NCBI RefSeq assembly: GCF_964340395.1
Contig: NC_135566.1
Location: 13,777,501-13,832,500 of the forward strand
Direction of reading: 5' to 3'
DNA: 55,000 nt
From: Glandiceps talaboti
Lineage: Eukaryota > Hemichordata > Enteropneusta > Spengelidae
The position numbers and the translations under genes were made by a program. Positions 42,094 through 53,499 of this stretch are shown here, in pieces. The notes under the pieces were generated by a model that was given only the letters and a program-made list of their open reading frames with translations, searched no databases and was not told the DNA's origin. Each line of letters opens with the position of its first letter. Position 1 is the first letter of the stretch.

Positions 42094-44060
42094 AAGAACG
42101 CGTTACTTTTGAACAAAGTCCGCTAACCTAAACGTCAGGTGTGCATTGACGATCAAAAAGTTTCCTGGGTATCTGTGTTTAGAACGTATGAATCGAATTC
42201 CGTGCAAACACAATCCACCCATCTGAGTGACTAAGTAGTAGTGTAATCCACTCTCGACAAAAACAGTGGTTGATGTTACAGTCAATTTATGTATACAAAC
42301 TAACCAAGTTGTTTATCCGTCTGCCGTATACCGTGGCCGATTAGATTCTCCAATTTCAACCAAGTTGAGTATCCCGTGGCAGTTTGGTCAGTCGAAATTT
42401 TGGCCTCGTAGTCTATAGCACCTGATGCGCTTGGTGTATTTACCCGACGTGAACTGGTGAACCGATAAGACAAGGTTTCAATATAGTGTGCATATGTACC
42501 ATCCACTAGTAGTTAGTCTGTAACGTCATCACCGCGTTACGTTGACACACATGTGTGGCGCTATACAACAACATTTGGTTATAACTCCTCGCACCACAAA
42601 CACAACACTGGCGGCTACACTTCAACTGTGGTGTTATACGATACGACAAGTATGTAATATTCTGCGATACTGCACGTCGGTGCGAGCTCAGCTTTTCCCA
42701 GTGTTTAAAGTATTTGAGGTCCCGTTGGTCTTAATAATGAAAACGTCGAAAGAATGAGGACGATTTGAATTGCGACGTTTGACATACCACTGACTTCATT
42801 TGCTTGTGTTGGCAGGCCGGCCTCTTTCACTGAGGAGACTTCGCATTTGTACTGAATTCACCGAGCAGCGTAAGTAAGCTTATACATATGCAATTTCATC
42901 CGGCAAGCATTGATTGGTCCGGAAGATGTTCACGTGATCGTTTCATACTGACGTGGGCGCGAAAGTGGGGCGCTGTTTGAATCACAATTCAACAAAATGT
43001 ATTCATTAGAAGAAATGAAGCATAAACGGATTACTGACATACCTGTCGGCCCGCCCATGCAATGACTACACATAATAGGGTGCTCTCCAGCATTGCCAAT
43101 AATTCACGAAGTCAATTGTCTGAATCTATTATATGCGTCAAGTAAAATGACCAACCGTACCTTCACTTTTGCTTGCCGCAAAATCATCAACCCACTTTAA
43201 TTCTAAACCGTCCTTATATATAACCAGGTTCTTCCTAATGGACTTTGGGCGGCGCTGACAACTTGCATTGTTTCAAAATCTTGGTTAGGTACCAAATGTA
43301 TACAAAAACAATGTGCGGGTAGGTGGCGAAGGGGGGGGGGTGATATTTTTCAGGGACACAGATGTTGTCAACAGTCCGCGTTCGCAGCGCTATAGGCAAC
43401 TGTTTCAAGGACTCGGCCATTCGTACCATTCTGTTGAGCAAAGTGGGTCGGTACTTTCCAACCCTAGGGGCTAGCTAGGTTTTTGTCTGGCAACCTTCCT
43501 GATAGATTGTCGAACTTTTTGAACTAGTAAGTATATAGTCACGTTAGCATTTCGAAATTGTTTGATCTCAATTGACATGGAGTTGTTGATGGGTTTCGAT
43601 TGAAAACCACGACCGTTACATTATATAGTAAATGTGTATTTATTCATCGAACGTTCTGAGCGATTTCCATGTGTCAGGGTACGCTTACGCTTTGCTTTTA
43701 GCTTCATAATTTTGATTTGTTGGTACAGAATATACTAACAGATATGGGAATTAAGCAAATTATCCAACGTTATTACTTCTCATCGGAGAAATTTTATGAT
43801 GTCTACTTCAATATAATAAGTAACAGATTTTATGAATACAAATATTGAATGCAATTCATCAAAATAGGAATGCGTTGTGATCTGGTTTCGCTTCGATGTC
43901 GACATTTTAAGCCAATATGCAGCTCTAGCCTGTCTGCGAGATGAATTGGAGACTCCCTCCGCTCTACTCTCGTTTACTATTGAGAATCACAGCCAGCCAG
44001 AAGCCAGATCAAACGACATTACATGTAACTGGATGGGGTTTGCAATTTGTTTCTGCAACA
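42094..44060. other. Upstream/intergenic region
   Basis: Two minus-strand frames at 42103-42285 and 42300-42506 look mildly coding. They are in different frames, lack ATG starts and resemble no known family. Poly-G occurs near 43331-43340. The 42.0-43.0 kb part is CpG-richer than the rest of the window, as expected near a promoter. Confidence 0.35.
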
Positions 44061-44065
44061 GCGAT

Positions 44066-45574
44066 CAGTACCGTAGCCTGCGGGGGGGGGGGCAAGGGGG
44101 GCAGCTGCCCCCCTCCCCCCCCCGAGATTTTGGAAAAAAGAAAGATAAAAAAGCTTTTTGCCCAATACATAGCGATGTTATTAAAATCGTTATTTACGTG
44201 ACGATTCCTAGCATGCGCGATTTAAATTGATGGTTCACTAAAGTGACTGTACACTGACTCCTCGCCGCTATGTATCTTATATCTCTATTGTACGCTGGCT
44301 TAACTGTCCAGTTAACCATTGTACTTTTTGCAGCAAATTAAAAATTCTTTGTGTGGGAAAGTACAAAAGAAGTGCGCATGCACTGCATTTTCCTCGAGTA
44401 ACAGTATCTTGAAAGTCTCCTTCATTTGAAGATAGCAAGTCGCAATTATAATGTCAGCGAGTGAAACTCAAAAAAAAGAAAGACGGAAAAACTCGTTCGA
44501 CGTGAGGTCGCCTGCTATGCTGCATGCAGTGACTCCGAAGATGCGCTCGATCTCATTTAGATGTTGTTCCTTATATTAAAACATTTCATACTGATAAAAC
44601 GGCAGATCTCTTTTTGGAATATTTGGTGGCCCTGGAAAACTATTAAACTGGGTACGCAGTTTAAGATTTACTCTTTGAAGATCCACTTTCAATAATTGTG
44701 TTCGACGTTGTCTTTGGTTAAAATGTTGTTTGAGATAATTATCTCATTGCACACTGACTCTAGCGTTATTCCGCAATTCATTTTGAAGCGACAATTTGCT
44801 ATGGAAAGAATGGCACTGAATTTGTAAACAGAGCTGTACCTTCTTATTTTCAATTTTTTTTCACCTTTGGAGTTGTCGCCTTCCAGTCAGTAGTAATCAA
44901 GGTGATAACTGTCTTTCTCCCAAAACAAGATGGAAGGTGTCTGGCTAAGTACCTCACTGTAAAGGTTAGAGCTAATTAGAGACATCACCTTATGCATGTG
45001 AAATCCACATCCTGTGTAAAGTAATCTCGTTCGGAGTATTATTATAGTTGGCTATCATTGATATTTTTATGCATCATTGTACCATATGATTTTATATCTC
45101 CACTGTAGTGCAGGTGACAGAAGGGGTGGCTAAAATAACGATTGAGTTTCATTTGGTGGGCTTAACATTTTTTTAGGAGAGAGGGTGAGAGGAACTACAC
45201 CATTTGTTTAACCGTAAATTGTGTACATTTACTAACTGTAGCTATGCATACATATTGCATGAGATAGTATCAAGGTGACTGAATAAGTTCTATCTAAATT
45301 CGACCTGAAATATTTTGCTATCAATCATTATATATGGTTTGTTTTATCCTTGTCAAGCATTGTGAAAATATATAATCGACCTACCTACCTAGCATTTTTT
45401 ATGTTTTCTGGCCGTACATATGATATTTAATTGCGTATGCTAAAATAGATATTACAGTATGTAAATTACATGCAAATTTATGTAAATTAGCACCTTTCTA
45501 AATTTTAAATGCATGATTGTACCAAGACAAAGTTCTGCCCCCCCCCCCGGCAATTTGGTCAGGCTACGGCCCTG
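44066..45574. mobile_element. hAT-like non-autonomous transposon (~1.5 kb)
   Basis: The left terminus is CAGTACCGTAGCCTG and the right terminus is CAGGCTACGGCCCTG, an inverted pair with a CAGNNCCGTAGCC pattern typical of hAT ends. GCGAT (44061-44065 and 45575-45579) flanks both ends as a 5-bp target-site duplication. G/C runs lie just inside both termini (44080-44123 and 45538-45550). No long frame is inside, so it cannot encode a transposase. The usual hAT duplication is 8 bp; 5-bp duplications are reported for some hAT lineages, so the superfamily call is inferred. Confidence 0.75.
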
Positions 45575-45645
45575 GCGATATCGTATTGCTAGTCTTACAA
45601 CCGAAGCCAGTGAACCTGAAACAGAAAGCTTAAGTCGTCTGCGGC

Positions 45646-45822
45646 AACGGGAAAATTCTTACTGACATTGCTACATTGTCTCTGCAACTCTTTCTAACAC
45701 CTCTTCTAACCCTCCATGTGTTCTGCACTCATAAAGGATTAAAATGGAACAAATGTTGGTTTACATTTTTGCAGCGCCACTAGACAAAATGTAGCAGTGT
45801 TAGTTAGATTTTGTCCGGTTTC
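45646..45822. mobile_element. Family C element, short copy
   Basis: ATTCTTACTGACATTGCTACATTGTC (about 45653-45678, split here as ATTCTTACTGACATT and GCTACATTGTC) faces GACAAAATGTAGCAGTGTTA (45784-45803) in inverted orientation, about 105 bp apart. This makes a small inverted-repeat element of the same family as 26697-27145 and 51505-51640. Confidence 0.6.
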
Positions 45823-46886
45823 AGGGTGACTTTCCTTTATTGTAATAACCGTGATAACATACCTAAAAAGTTCACAGTAAACGATGCCTGTCTCTCTGTT
45901 TACCAGTCACCATCACCCATGAGCTCCACCAACAATTTGAAATTTCATGTTTGAGATACTACCCTACCAGGTTTCTAACAGCAAATAAATGTGAATACAG
46001 CTATACTAGGCATGTATATTTAGCAGGTGATATATCTTGTAAACAACATACAATAGAAAAAAATGTACGTTTACATTTACGAACGTTATTGTAGTGTATG
46101 CAATGTATATACATTTAACACATGGGAGCAATTTGTCAGACAAAATCTCAGAGATCAATGTTGGAGTGAAATGGGAGTTAAAATGAAATACGTGATACAT
46201 GTATCTTCTGTACCAATAACTCGATATCGTGGCGTGTATTGTGTGGAGTGGTTAGGCCATTAGACAATTGGTGAATCAATAGATAACACCTGTGGAACCA
46301 ATTAATCAATACTAAACAAATATATTACTTAGTCATTCTCAATTGAAAACACGCTAGACGTGTTCGACTGTACTCAATTATCATGTTATTCTCTCTGCCA
46401 AGCAATGATTGAATAGTACGTCCAACACGTTTTGGTTTGAAGTATTGCAACACGCGCGAGTGTATCCATATTTCTAATAACGACAACAGCGGTTATTAAC
46501 GTTTATTACGTTAACCATTTTTTATTTTAATATAGACCATGCTATAATTGAAAAACAGTAAAGTGTATTGGAGATTGATTCGTTGATCAAAGGGTGCATT
46601 TTGCATTAAAATTTTATTTCGGCGGGTACCATGACACAGGATGAGTTTTTAACAACTGAGGGATTTTATTTCATTTGATGTAGTCTGTGAAGTTCTAGAC
46701 AAGTACGTAGATGGGTATTGTTAAAGCTAAAGGAACCGTTCTCGTAAATTTCTATATGATGTGTTGCCATAGTGATGAAGGGACTTCCTGGATATACTTT
46801 AATATAGCTGAACGGTAACAACAGTGAATTCAAAGTGTAATTCAGATGCATGTACTCTACATATAACAAAAATGTACATGTCCATT
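45823..46886. other. Intergenic, no gene recognised
   Basis: No conserved frame or structured element recognised. Confidence 0.5.
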
Positions 46887-47075
46887 TACATATAAAATAT
46901 ATTGAAATTGAAATTGAGTAGCTAGACTCGATTAGTTTTCCGAAGACTATTTTCTAGTCTCTCACCCACAACTTGAAATCGTTTTCATTTTGGATGTTAT
47001 CATTTATTTCTTTTCTGTATGTTTATTTCTTGTGGGGAATAAATTTCAATTTCAATTTCAATATAAAATATATAC
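46887..47075 (+). mobile_element. Retroelement 3'-end-like segment with TTTCAA tail
   Basis: The segment ends GGGGAATAAATTTCAATTTCAATTT..., a polyadenylation-like hexamer followed by short tandem TTTCAA units. This resembles the microsatellite-like tails of CR1/L2/RTE-type LINEs and SINEs. An inverted match (ATATTGAAATTGAAATTG, 46899-46916) lies at the other side, so the ~150-bp segment sits between inverted hexamer runs. No ORF remains. Confidence 0.4.
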
Positions 47076-48779
47076 ATATTTCACTGAACGTTGTGCTAGA
47101 TTAAAGTACAAAAATTTGACCTTACATGTGTCAGAAATCAAATTCATTAAATCTCGACACCTTTTCCTCCCATTTTTTAGCCACATTGCCCGCGCAGGCG
47201 CGTCTAGATGTTCGAATTCGCTCATTGGTGAGTTTTGTCTGATGATTTTATGCAAAATTCGTTGTCATGTACCCACTTATGTCTGCGAATTCATGCGGAA
47301 AATCTATTTTTAGTCTCCATTTATTCTCTCATTTTCTGAATTTAAATTCAGAGATAGAAAACGGGAACAGCTGTATCGTGACTATGCAAAATCTGCAAAT
47401 ATTAGTTATTGTACTCAGTATAATGGTGTGATTATGTGTTATATAACCAATGTAGATATATTTTACTTTATTCAGTCTGAAGTTTATTATGAGCAATATA
47501 ATTTTTATATCACCAATGCGAACAAAGAATGTTGTGTTATTTGCATTCTAACCGCAAAGAATCGCTCATAAAATTTATACATAATTTGATTTTTTGCTTA
47601 TGTGCAATTTCCCGCTTCTTTTGTCCGTTTAAGCACTACATATTCATCCATGTTATTATGTGATTGACAATCAGTGGACAGTGAATGGAATAATTTGTTC
47701 GTGTGACATAGCAAACTAAAACGTTAATTGTAATCGCTGTGCGGTACATACATTTAACATTAAAGTGGCAATATGCGCCAGGGAAATAAAATTCTTCAAC
47801 TTGGCTGTTGCTTTTAAAAAAGAAAACTCCAACCGGTTCTCGGTTAAAACCGATAAAAAAATCTGGGGTTGCCGTACAAATGTTTAAAATAGAGGTCAAC
47901 ATGAAGAAATGTAGAATCCAAAATGGCCACGAATACTGTGTCACCTCTGCGTGGAACTTGAATAAGTTTTCTATATCAAGATCGCTGGTTGTCCTCTGAC
48001 TTTTCGATCGATGGGATTTTTGAGATTGAGCCACCTTGAATTAGAACTGGAATTGAGTTACGTCCGTCTACATACTACAAAGAGAGCATTCACTAGACTA
48101 CTTGAGCATGTAGAACCACCACCGCCCTATTAAAGCACATAGCCATTCATCAGGTGGAAAATTGGTTCATGACGTTTCATCTGGTCGAAACGTCGAGGCA
48201 GTAAGGTACCGTTTTACGGTAAATACTAATTCTATTTCGTTGACTACAGGATGGTGGAACGTCCATATTTCTTTAGATACACTGGGAATAAACTTTCACA
48301 TGTCGGAGTTTTGGAAGATTTAGAACTTTGATTTTCAGGGAATGTTGTTGCTTGTTTGCATTTAACCTAAGATTGTTCTGTGTTTTCACTAGGTAATAAA
48401 CACACACTCATCTTTATTTTGACTTTATATCCTTTATCCAAAGTTTTGAAAATTGCCTAAATGCAAGTTGTCAGTCATAAACATCAACAGATCATAAACA
48501 TCATGTTAACGATTTTCAAACATAAAAATCTGACATGTCTGTTAATGATAGCGCATACGCATCATCACCTTCGAGTTGGTGCTTGACTTGCACATGCGAG
48601 GAGTCAGCATGACGTCGACTCGTTCTGGTTGTTATTCACCAAGTAGGCCAATTAATCTATTTTGAACTTCTGAAGTGTAGTGTTCAATTGCAGGGGGGGG
48701 GGGGGTTGAAAACATTTACGCGTAGGCCAGGCTATCTGATATTAGACTCATCAAAGATAACAGCGTGTGCAATGAAATA
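47076..48779. other. Intergenic, no gene recognised
   Basis: A 132-codon minus-strand frame at 47636-48034 begins with GTG, contains several Phe-rich stretches from T-runs and matches no family I know. A poly-G tract occurs at 48695-48706. Confidence 0.4.
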
Positions 48780-48780
48780 C

Positions 48781-48906
48781 AACCCATAACACCAAAGTAA
48801 AGCATTTTATGTATGTATCACAATCGTTTATATCATCCACATCAACTACAACCCATAACACCAAAGTAAAGCACTTTTTGTATGTACCACAATCGTTTAT
48901 AGCATC
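48781..48906 (+). repeat. Two-copy direct repeat (~55 bp)
   Basis: AACCCATAACACCAAAGTAAAGCA and the following TATGTA(T/C)CACAATCGTTTATA occur at 48781-48835 and again at 48850-48904. The second copy forms the left arm of the adjacent foldback element. (The shared opening is AACCCATAACACCAAAGT.). Confidence 0.85.
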
Positions 48907-49090
48907 CATATATCAAGTGTAAAAGTATACTGTTTTTTCATTTGCTAACTGATCGCATTAGAAAGGACACATGCTGGGCTTGTAAATAGTAACCGAAAGA
49001 GTATACTTTTACACTTGATATGAAAGCTATAAACGAGTGTAGCACACAGAGGAAGTGCTTTACTTCAATGTTACTCGTTGTAAATGTAGT
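48841..49090. mobile_element. Foldback element with ~90-bp inverted repeats
   Basis: The left arm 48841-48930 and right arm 49001-49090 are imperfect reverse complements. Shared blocks are AAGTAAAGCACTT, CGTTTATAGC, ATATCAAGTGTAAAAG and TATAC. The spacer is about 70 bp and has no frame. A partial extra copy of the left arm lies just upstream, as in foldback elements with subterminal tandem repeats. Confidence 0.75.
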
Positions 49091-49505
49091 GATGCACACG
49101 AAGTGAAATTATGTGGAAATTTAAAGCTGCAACTACACCACTTTTTTTGAAAATGTTTTGTTAGGGACCGGACAGAATTTACGGCAGGGGGGGGGGGGGG
49201 GCTGGGGAGAAATTGGGGGGCCATGAAAAAAATGGGAGGCTTGAAGGGGGGGCCATGAAAATTCTCATGGTTTGAAAGGGGGGGGGGCCGCGAAATATTT
49301 TGTCATTGAAAAAAATTAATATGTTAGAAAATTTAGCATTGCATGCGATAGCACTTGATATCGCCTTTAATATTGAATGTCTACACTTTCATTTATGTAT
49401 TAAAATGGAAGTGTGTACGTTTGTATGTACCTATTTAGTGAAGCATAAAAACACTACTCAAGATTAATTTGATACACCCTGAATTACTCTTATATACTCC
49501 AAGTT

Positions 49506-49506
<1 letters not shown>

Positions 49507-49543
<37 letters not shown>

Positions 49544-49600
49544 ACACACACACATATGTATACATACATACATACATACATACATACATACATACATACA
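49507..49600. repeat. (CA)n then (CATA)n
   Basis: CA dinucleotides (49507-49554) are followed by about ten CATA units (49561-49600), inside the TIR element. Confidence 0.96.
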
Positions 49601-49649
49601 TTTTAGCACTGTGGAAACAGGTTCAGTGTGTAATTACCATCAAGGATAC

Positions 49650-49762
<113 letters not shown>

Positions 49763-49763
<1 letters not shown>

Positions 49764-49894
49764 AACTCGGTGAGTATCAATCTGCTAAGACAGTGCTCTA
49801 TACCGCAGTGGCAGAGCGTAATAGTTTTGGTAGTACTGGAACTCTTTCTTGGTTGTAACTCGGAGTTTCACGCATTGTGCGATCATCAGACAAC
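49763..49894 (-). mobile_element. Penelope/retrozyme-like element fragment, second locus
   Basis: Close relative of 35322-35447 in the same orientation with the same two ends: TAACTCGGTGAGTATCAATC at one side and the hammerhead core at the other. It differs by a 9-bp insertion (near 49793-49802), a T for G in the ribozyme stem I, and a different stem II loop. It is embedded in TA-rich sequence inside the PIF-like element. Confidence 0.65.
49852..49894 (-). ncRNA. Hammerhead ribozyme, copy 3
   Basis: The minus strand reads GUUGU, CUGAUGA, U-CGCA-CAA-UGCG-U, GAA, ACU-CCG-AGU, U, ACAAC. Stem I has 5 bp. At the fourth stem I pair this copy has U-A where copy 1 has G-C, so both sides changed and pairing was kept. 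Stem II pairs are unchanged while its loop differs (CAA versus AUA). The predicted cut lies between 49857 and 49856. Confidence 0.72.
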
Positions 49895-50005
49895 AATATA
49901 TATATAATACTAGCATAGGACCTGTAATTTATGTGATTAAAAAGTGACCTTTTGGTGAAAAATGTAAATACAAAAACGTCTGGCCAGATTAATTTAGATA
50001 GGTGT

Positions 50006-50011
50006 TTTATT
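50006..50011 (-). terminator. Polyadenylation signal of the internal exon
   Basis: AATAAA on the minus strand, 14 nt after the stop codon at 50025. It supports reading 50025-50280 as a terminal exon. Confidence 0.45.
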
Positions 50012-50024
50012 TCTTTCCTTGCCA

Positions 50025-50280
50025 CTATTCTTGAGTTTCACTCTCAGACTCACTAGAGTCTGAAGATGTGAGGCAAGACTTGTCTTTCTTTCTATCTAAA
50101 ACCAGTGAAATTAAACTATTTCCCTCCTCAGCATCATCAAATGCATCTATCTGTACTAAATATTGTAAAGCATTTAGATGTCTGCGTGGTGTTAAGTGTT
50201 TTTTCATCAGTGACTTTGCACTAACTTTGGTAGTTGCCTTCTGGCCGTATTTTCCTACAACCTTATCCACAAGTTGCTCA
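50025..50280 (-). CDS. Terminal-exon-like frame inside the TIR element
   Basis: A splice-acceptor-like CTGTTTTTAG ends at 50281. From there about 85 codons run open to TAG (50025-50027). The peptide begins EQLVDKVVGKYGQKA, has a basic centre (KSLMKKHLTPRRHLNAL) with predicted helix character, and ends in an acidic Ser/Glu tail (DSSESESETQE). AATAAA follows at once. I do not recognise the family. The basic helix plus acidic tail would suit a nucleic-acid-binding accessory protein or a captured host exon. Upstream exons were not identified, so the gene is partial. Confidence 0.4.
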
Positions 50281-50929
50281 CTAAAAACAGTTAACAACAG
50301 TCTTTTTGCTTGACTAATTGTTCTTTTCTCATTCCTTCTTCTTACTTTTCATGAAGTCTTACATTTACATGTGTATTGGTAATGCATTTGGTGTAGGAAA
50401 GTGAAAGCTATATTTGTCAGACCTCAGTGTGCATAAAATCCTTAGTTTGCTAGCACTTCATGACATCACAAATGTCTGACATTAGATAGTTATTGTGTTA
50501 TGAGTATAAATAGATATTTGAATACACTATGTAGGTGATGTGATGTCCTTAGATACTCCCCACAAATGTCCCCACTACAGTTTTTCACAAATCACGCATG
50601 TGAATGTGTGTTTGCTCTGTGTCTGTGTTTCTGTGTATGTATCAGTGAATGACAGTTAAAACCACCACATCAAATGCCTTGGTATTAAGTGATGACTACT
50701 TATGGTGTCTAGTTGGGAAATAAACAAAATTATACCACGTGTGTATGATTACATGTATGGTCAAAATGTTTTATTTTGTTTTGTTTTCTAAAAAACTTCC
50801 TCTACAACTACTAAGTTGTTTGGGCTGAAATACTAACATAATAGTAGTACCAAAAGAAATATTACAGTTGTGCTACAGTAACAAAAAAAATTGTACTCTT
50901 TTTAGTTATTGTAGGGGGCAGGATATTGT

Positions 50930-51056
50930 GCACTTTTTTTTCTTTTCTTTTTTTTTGGGGGGGGGGGCCATGAAATTTTTATACTTTTGAAAGGGGGGGC
51001 TGTGAAATTTTGGTCACAGTGGATGGGGGGGCCAGGAAAAAAACCAAGTCAGAGAT
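50930..51056. repeat. G-rich subterminal repeats of the TIR element
   Basis: T-run, then G-run, then GGGGGCCATGAAATTTTT, a second GGGGGGGCTGTGAAATTTTGG and a third GGGGGGGCCAGGAAAAA copy. Matching copies occur at 49215-49305 on the same strand sense, so they are not simply part of the TIR. Confidence 0.65.
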
Positions 51057-51106
51057 AATTTCTCCCCAGCCCCCCCCCCCTGCCGTAAATTCTGTCCGGT
51101 CCCTTA

Positions 51107-51504
51107 GCATCGTCTCGCAGTTTATCTTTTTACTACACTTACTCGTTGATCCAAAGTTATGATGCCTGCGTGAAAGATGACGGCCAAAGCACCAGCCCAT
51201 TATCCCATGTGATTTGTGTTCTGGTCCTCACTGAAAAGCAATAACTGTGTATGTGATGCACTGGTAATGAGTTTGGTGTGACAGGACAGCATGGGTTGTG
51301 AGAATTGTGCAAATCAAGTTTTCGCGAGAGTGAGAGCAACATTTCGTGGTGTATGAAGTTATTGGATTTGTATCTTTCTCCTTTAAATATACAGCATGAC
51401 GTCAGTGTGGCGTCATAAAATCTTAATATCAGGAACGTCGTCTGATTGTGAACTTGTTGAGAGAAAACAAATGCAATGGAGGCCAGAACAAAACGTCGCC
51501 TGCT
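51107..51504. other. Intergenic, no gene recognised
   Basis: Right flank of the TIR element. No gene recognised. Confidence 0.5.
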
Positions 51505-51640
51505 TTAACAAAAATCTTACCATTAAGACATTGCTACATTTTATCGTCTGCGCCACAAAAAAATTTACTAACACTACTTTTTTCATCATCTTATCTTGGG
51601 TGAGAAAAATCTTACCAACATCGCTACATTGTCTTTGCAT
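51505..51640 (-). repeat. Family C subterminal units, three head-to-tail
   Basis: Three diverged units on the minus strand: one ending ACATTGCTACATTTTATCGTC, one TTTACTAACACTAC, and one CTTACCAACATCGCTACATTG (all as seen on plus). The first retains GACGATAAAATGTAGCAATG uninterrupted. That makes it the intact counterpart of the site disrupted at 26314-26696. Confidence 0.6.
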
Positions 51641-52261
51641 GACTCTTTATTTGAAGCAGATTGTGACCAAATAATATACATTGTAACAACATATACTGTT
51701 TCATGTATGTCAAAGGATTATGAAACGTAACAATTATCAATTTTTGTGCTACTAGACGATAATACGCATCCGTATTGATAATAAAGGATGTTTTCGAGCC
51801 AGTCGAAAATGATTATCTGTTAATAAAAAAACTGTCAAGGCAGACAACGATTTGCTCCAACTTAACTGGCTTCCGCTGTAGTTTATATGGGTTGTTCCCC
51901 CATTTGATTGCTTTTAGGCTGAATGCATACAAATATATCAAAACTTACAAGGGCACAATTTGCAATTGCTCAGTACTTTCATATCAAAATACCCTTATAT
52001 TATTCCCACAATAAAGATGACGGTTGAATTGTCAGTCAAGGAACTGACAGTGCACTCGATCCGAAGAAAGATTTAGATATGAAATCTGAATGACATGAGG
52101 TAATTTTGGGGGTACTAAACATTCGAAAAAGATGAGTTTCAGTCATAGCGCCTTGTCGTGGTTACGCCAGCAATTCTAACATTGTCAGCGTCCATTTATT
52201 TGCTGCTTCACGTAAAATCCGCATCGGAAATACACTCAGACTGTTTAAAACTGTTGCTGTT
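51641..52261. other. Intergenic, no gene recognised
   Basis: A 79-codon frame at 51775-52014 (+) lacks recognisable features. Nothing else seen. Confidence 0.45.
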
Positions 52262-52309
52262 AGTTTGTTTGTTTGTTTGTTTGTTTGTTTGTTTGTTTGT
52301 TTGTTTGTT
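52262..52309. repeat. (TTTG)n array
   Basis: About 12 TTTG units; a short second TTTG run lies at 52442-52457 inside the MITE. Confidence 0.95.
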
Positions 52310-52412
52310 TAAGAAGAAATCTCTAACCTATCTTAGGTACATTTAAAAAAAACAGGTGTCACCGCACACATTTTTGCAAATACAGGTTACAATCTATGAT
52401 ACTTGTTCAGTG

Positions 52413-52775
52413 ATAAAAGGGACACACAAGCTGAGTTTATAGTTTGTTTGTTTGTTGCTCCATATATATTTAAAAGGCACTTGTGATATTCAACTTACTG
52501 AAGTATGCTTAATCATCACTTGCAATCGACTAAACTCAGACCTAGTATTAAGATATAACTTATACATAATCCGATGACGTAATTTATTGAACGTATGGAA
52601 AATTGTTGAGGAAATCCCTACTCTGCAGTCAACCGTTCTAACAAAGTCAGACGACACTTGTATGTCATAGAAGGCATTCATCGCCATTAACATTATACTA
52701 GCATAGTTTACTCAAGTTTTTATTTCATTTGAGTACAAAAACTCACAAATTTAAACTCAGCTTGTGCCATTTTAA
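52413..52775 (+). mobile_element. TTAA-flanked MITE (family D), copy 3
   Basis: Starts near AAAAGGGACACACAAGCTGAG and ends AAACTCAGCTTGTGCCATT followed by TTAA (52772-52775). The interior follows the other copies: CTTACTGAAGTATGCTTAATC, ATCACTTGCAATCGACTAAA, CCGATGACGTAATTTATTG, and ATGTCATAGAAGGCATTCAT. This copy has gained a TTTG run and its left TTAA is not preserved. Confidence 0.75.
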
Positions 52776-53480
52776 GCTCAGGCTACACAAGAGGTAAAGT
52801 GGTCTGAGGTGTTAGTAAACAACACTGGGGAGTTTTGTCCCTTGCGTAGTTCACATGGGAGTCGACAAATCAAGTTGTTTAATCTACATACGTCAACATA
52901 GCTTGTTAAATATTGTCACGAATACGTATCTGGTGATGTCGTGACAATATCGTTTCATTGTCATTCACATTGGAACATCACCATTGAGATAAAAACGAAA
53001 TTCGTTTATAGTTTATTGAGCTTGTGCGACATCACTTACGTGTCACTTATTCAACAATGATATTTTTCGTTTTTCTTCAAAGAAATGACTCGTTTCCTGC
53101 TGCTTGTATGACTCAGCTATCGAATTAATCATACTCTGAACTTGTCAATACTGTAATATTTATGAAAAGTGTTCTCACTGCACTGTTCATCAAGAAATGT
53201 GTGTTCCTATAAAGAACGGTGTTAAAAAACAAGTCTTCATTGAACACATGCCACCCAAGCATGGTAAAACATACAGGAAGTTGCCAATTGGGATTGTGAA
53301 TGTTACATCCAAGGTCAAATAGTGACCATCAAAACAGACTTTGTTCATTACACACATACGCGTGTGTGATTTGAAATGATTTACTTAAAGTTGGTTTCAT
53401 TATTCCAGAGCTGTTATAATTAAAGGATAAACTTACCTCCAGCTGAAATTGTGATCAACTCCAAAACAAATTTAAACTAA
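52776..53480. other. Intergenic, no gene recognised
   Basis: No gene or structured repeat recognised. Confidence 0.5.
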
Positions 53481-53499
53481 AACCCATTCCGTATTTTAG

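Noticed and set aside
43877-44230. 117-codon plus-strand frame
   Set aside because: Runs across the left terminus of the hAT-like element; Gly/Pro residues come from the G/C runs.
47636-48034. 132-codon minus-strand frame
   Set aside because: Starts with GTG, has no recognisable domain, and its Phe runs reflect T-rich DNA. Kept only as a note.
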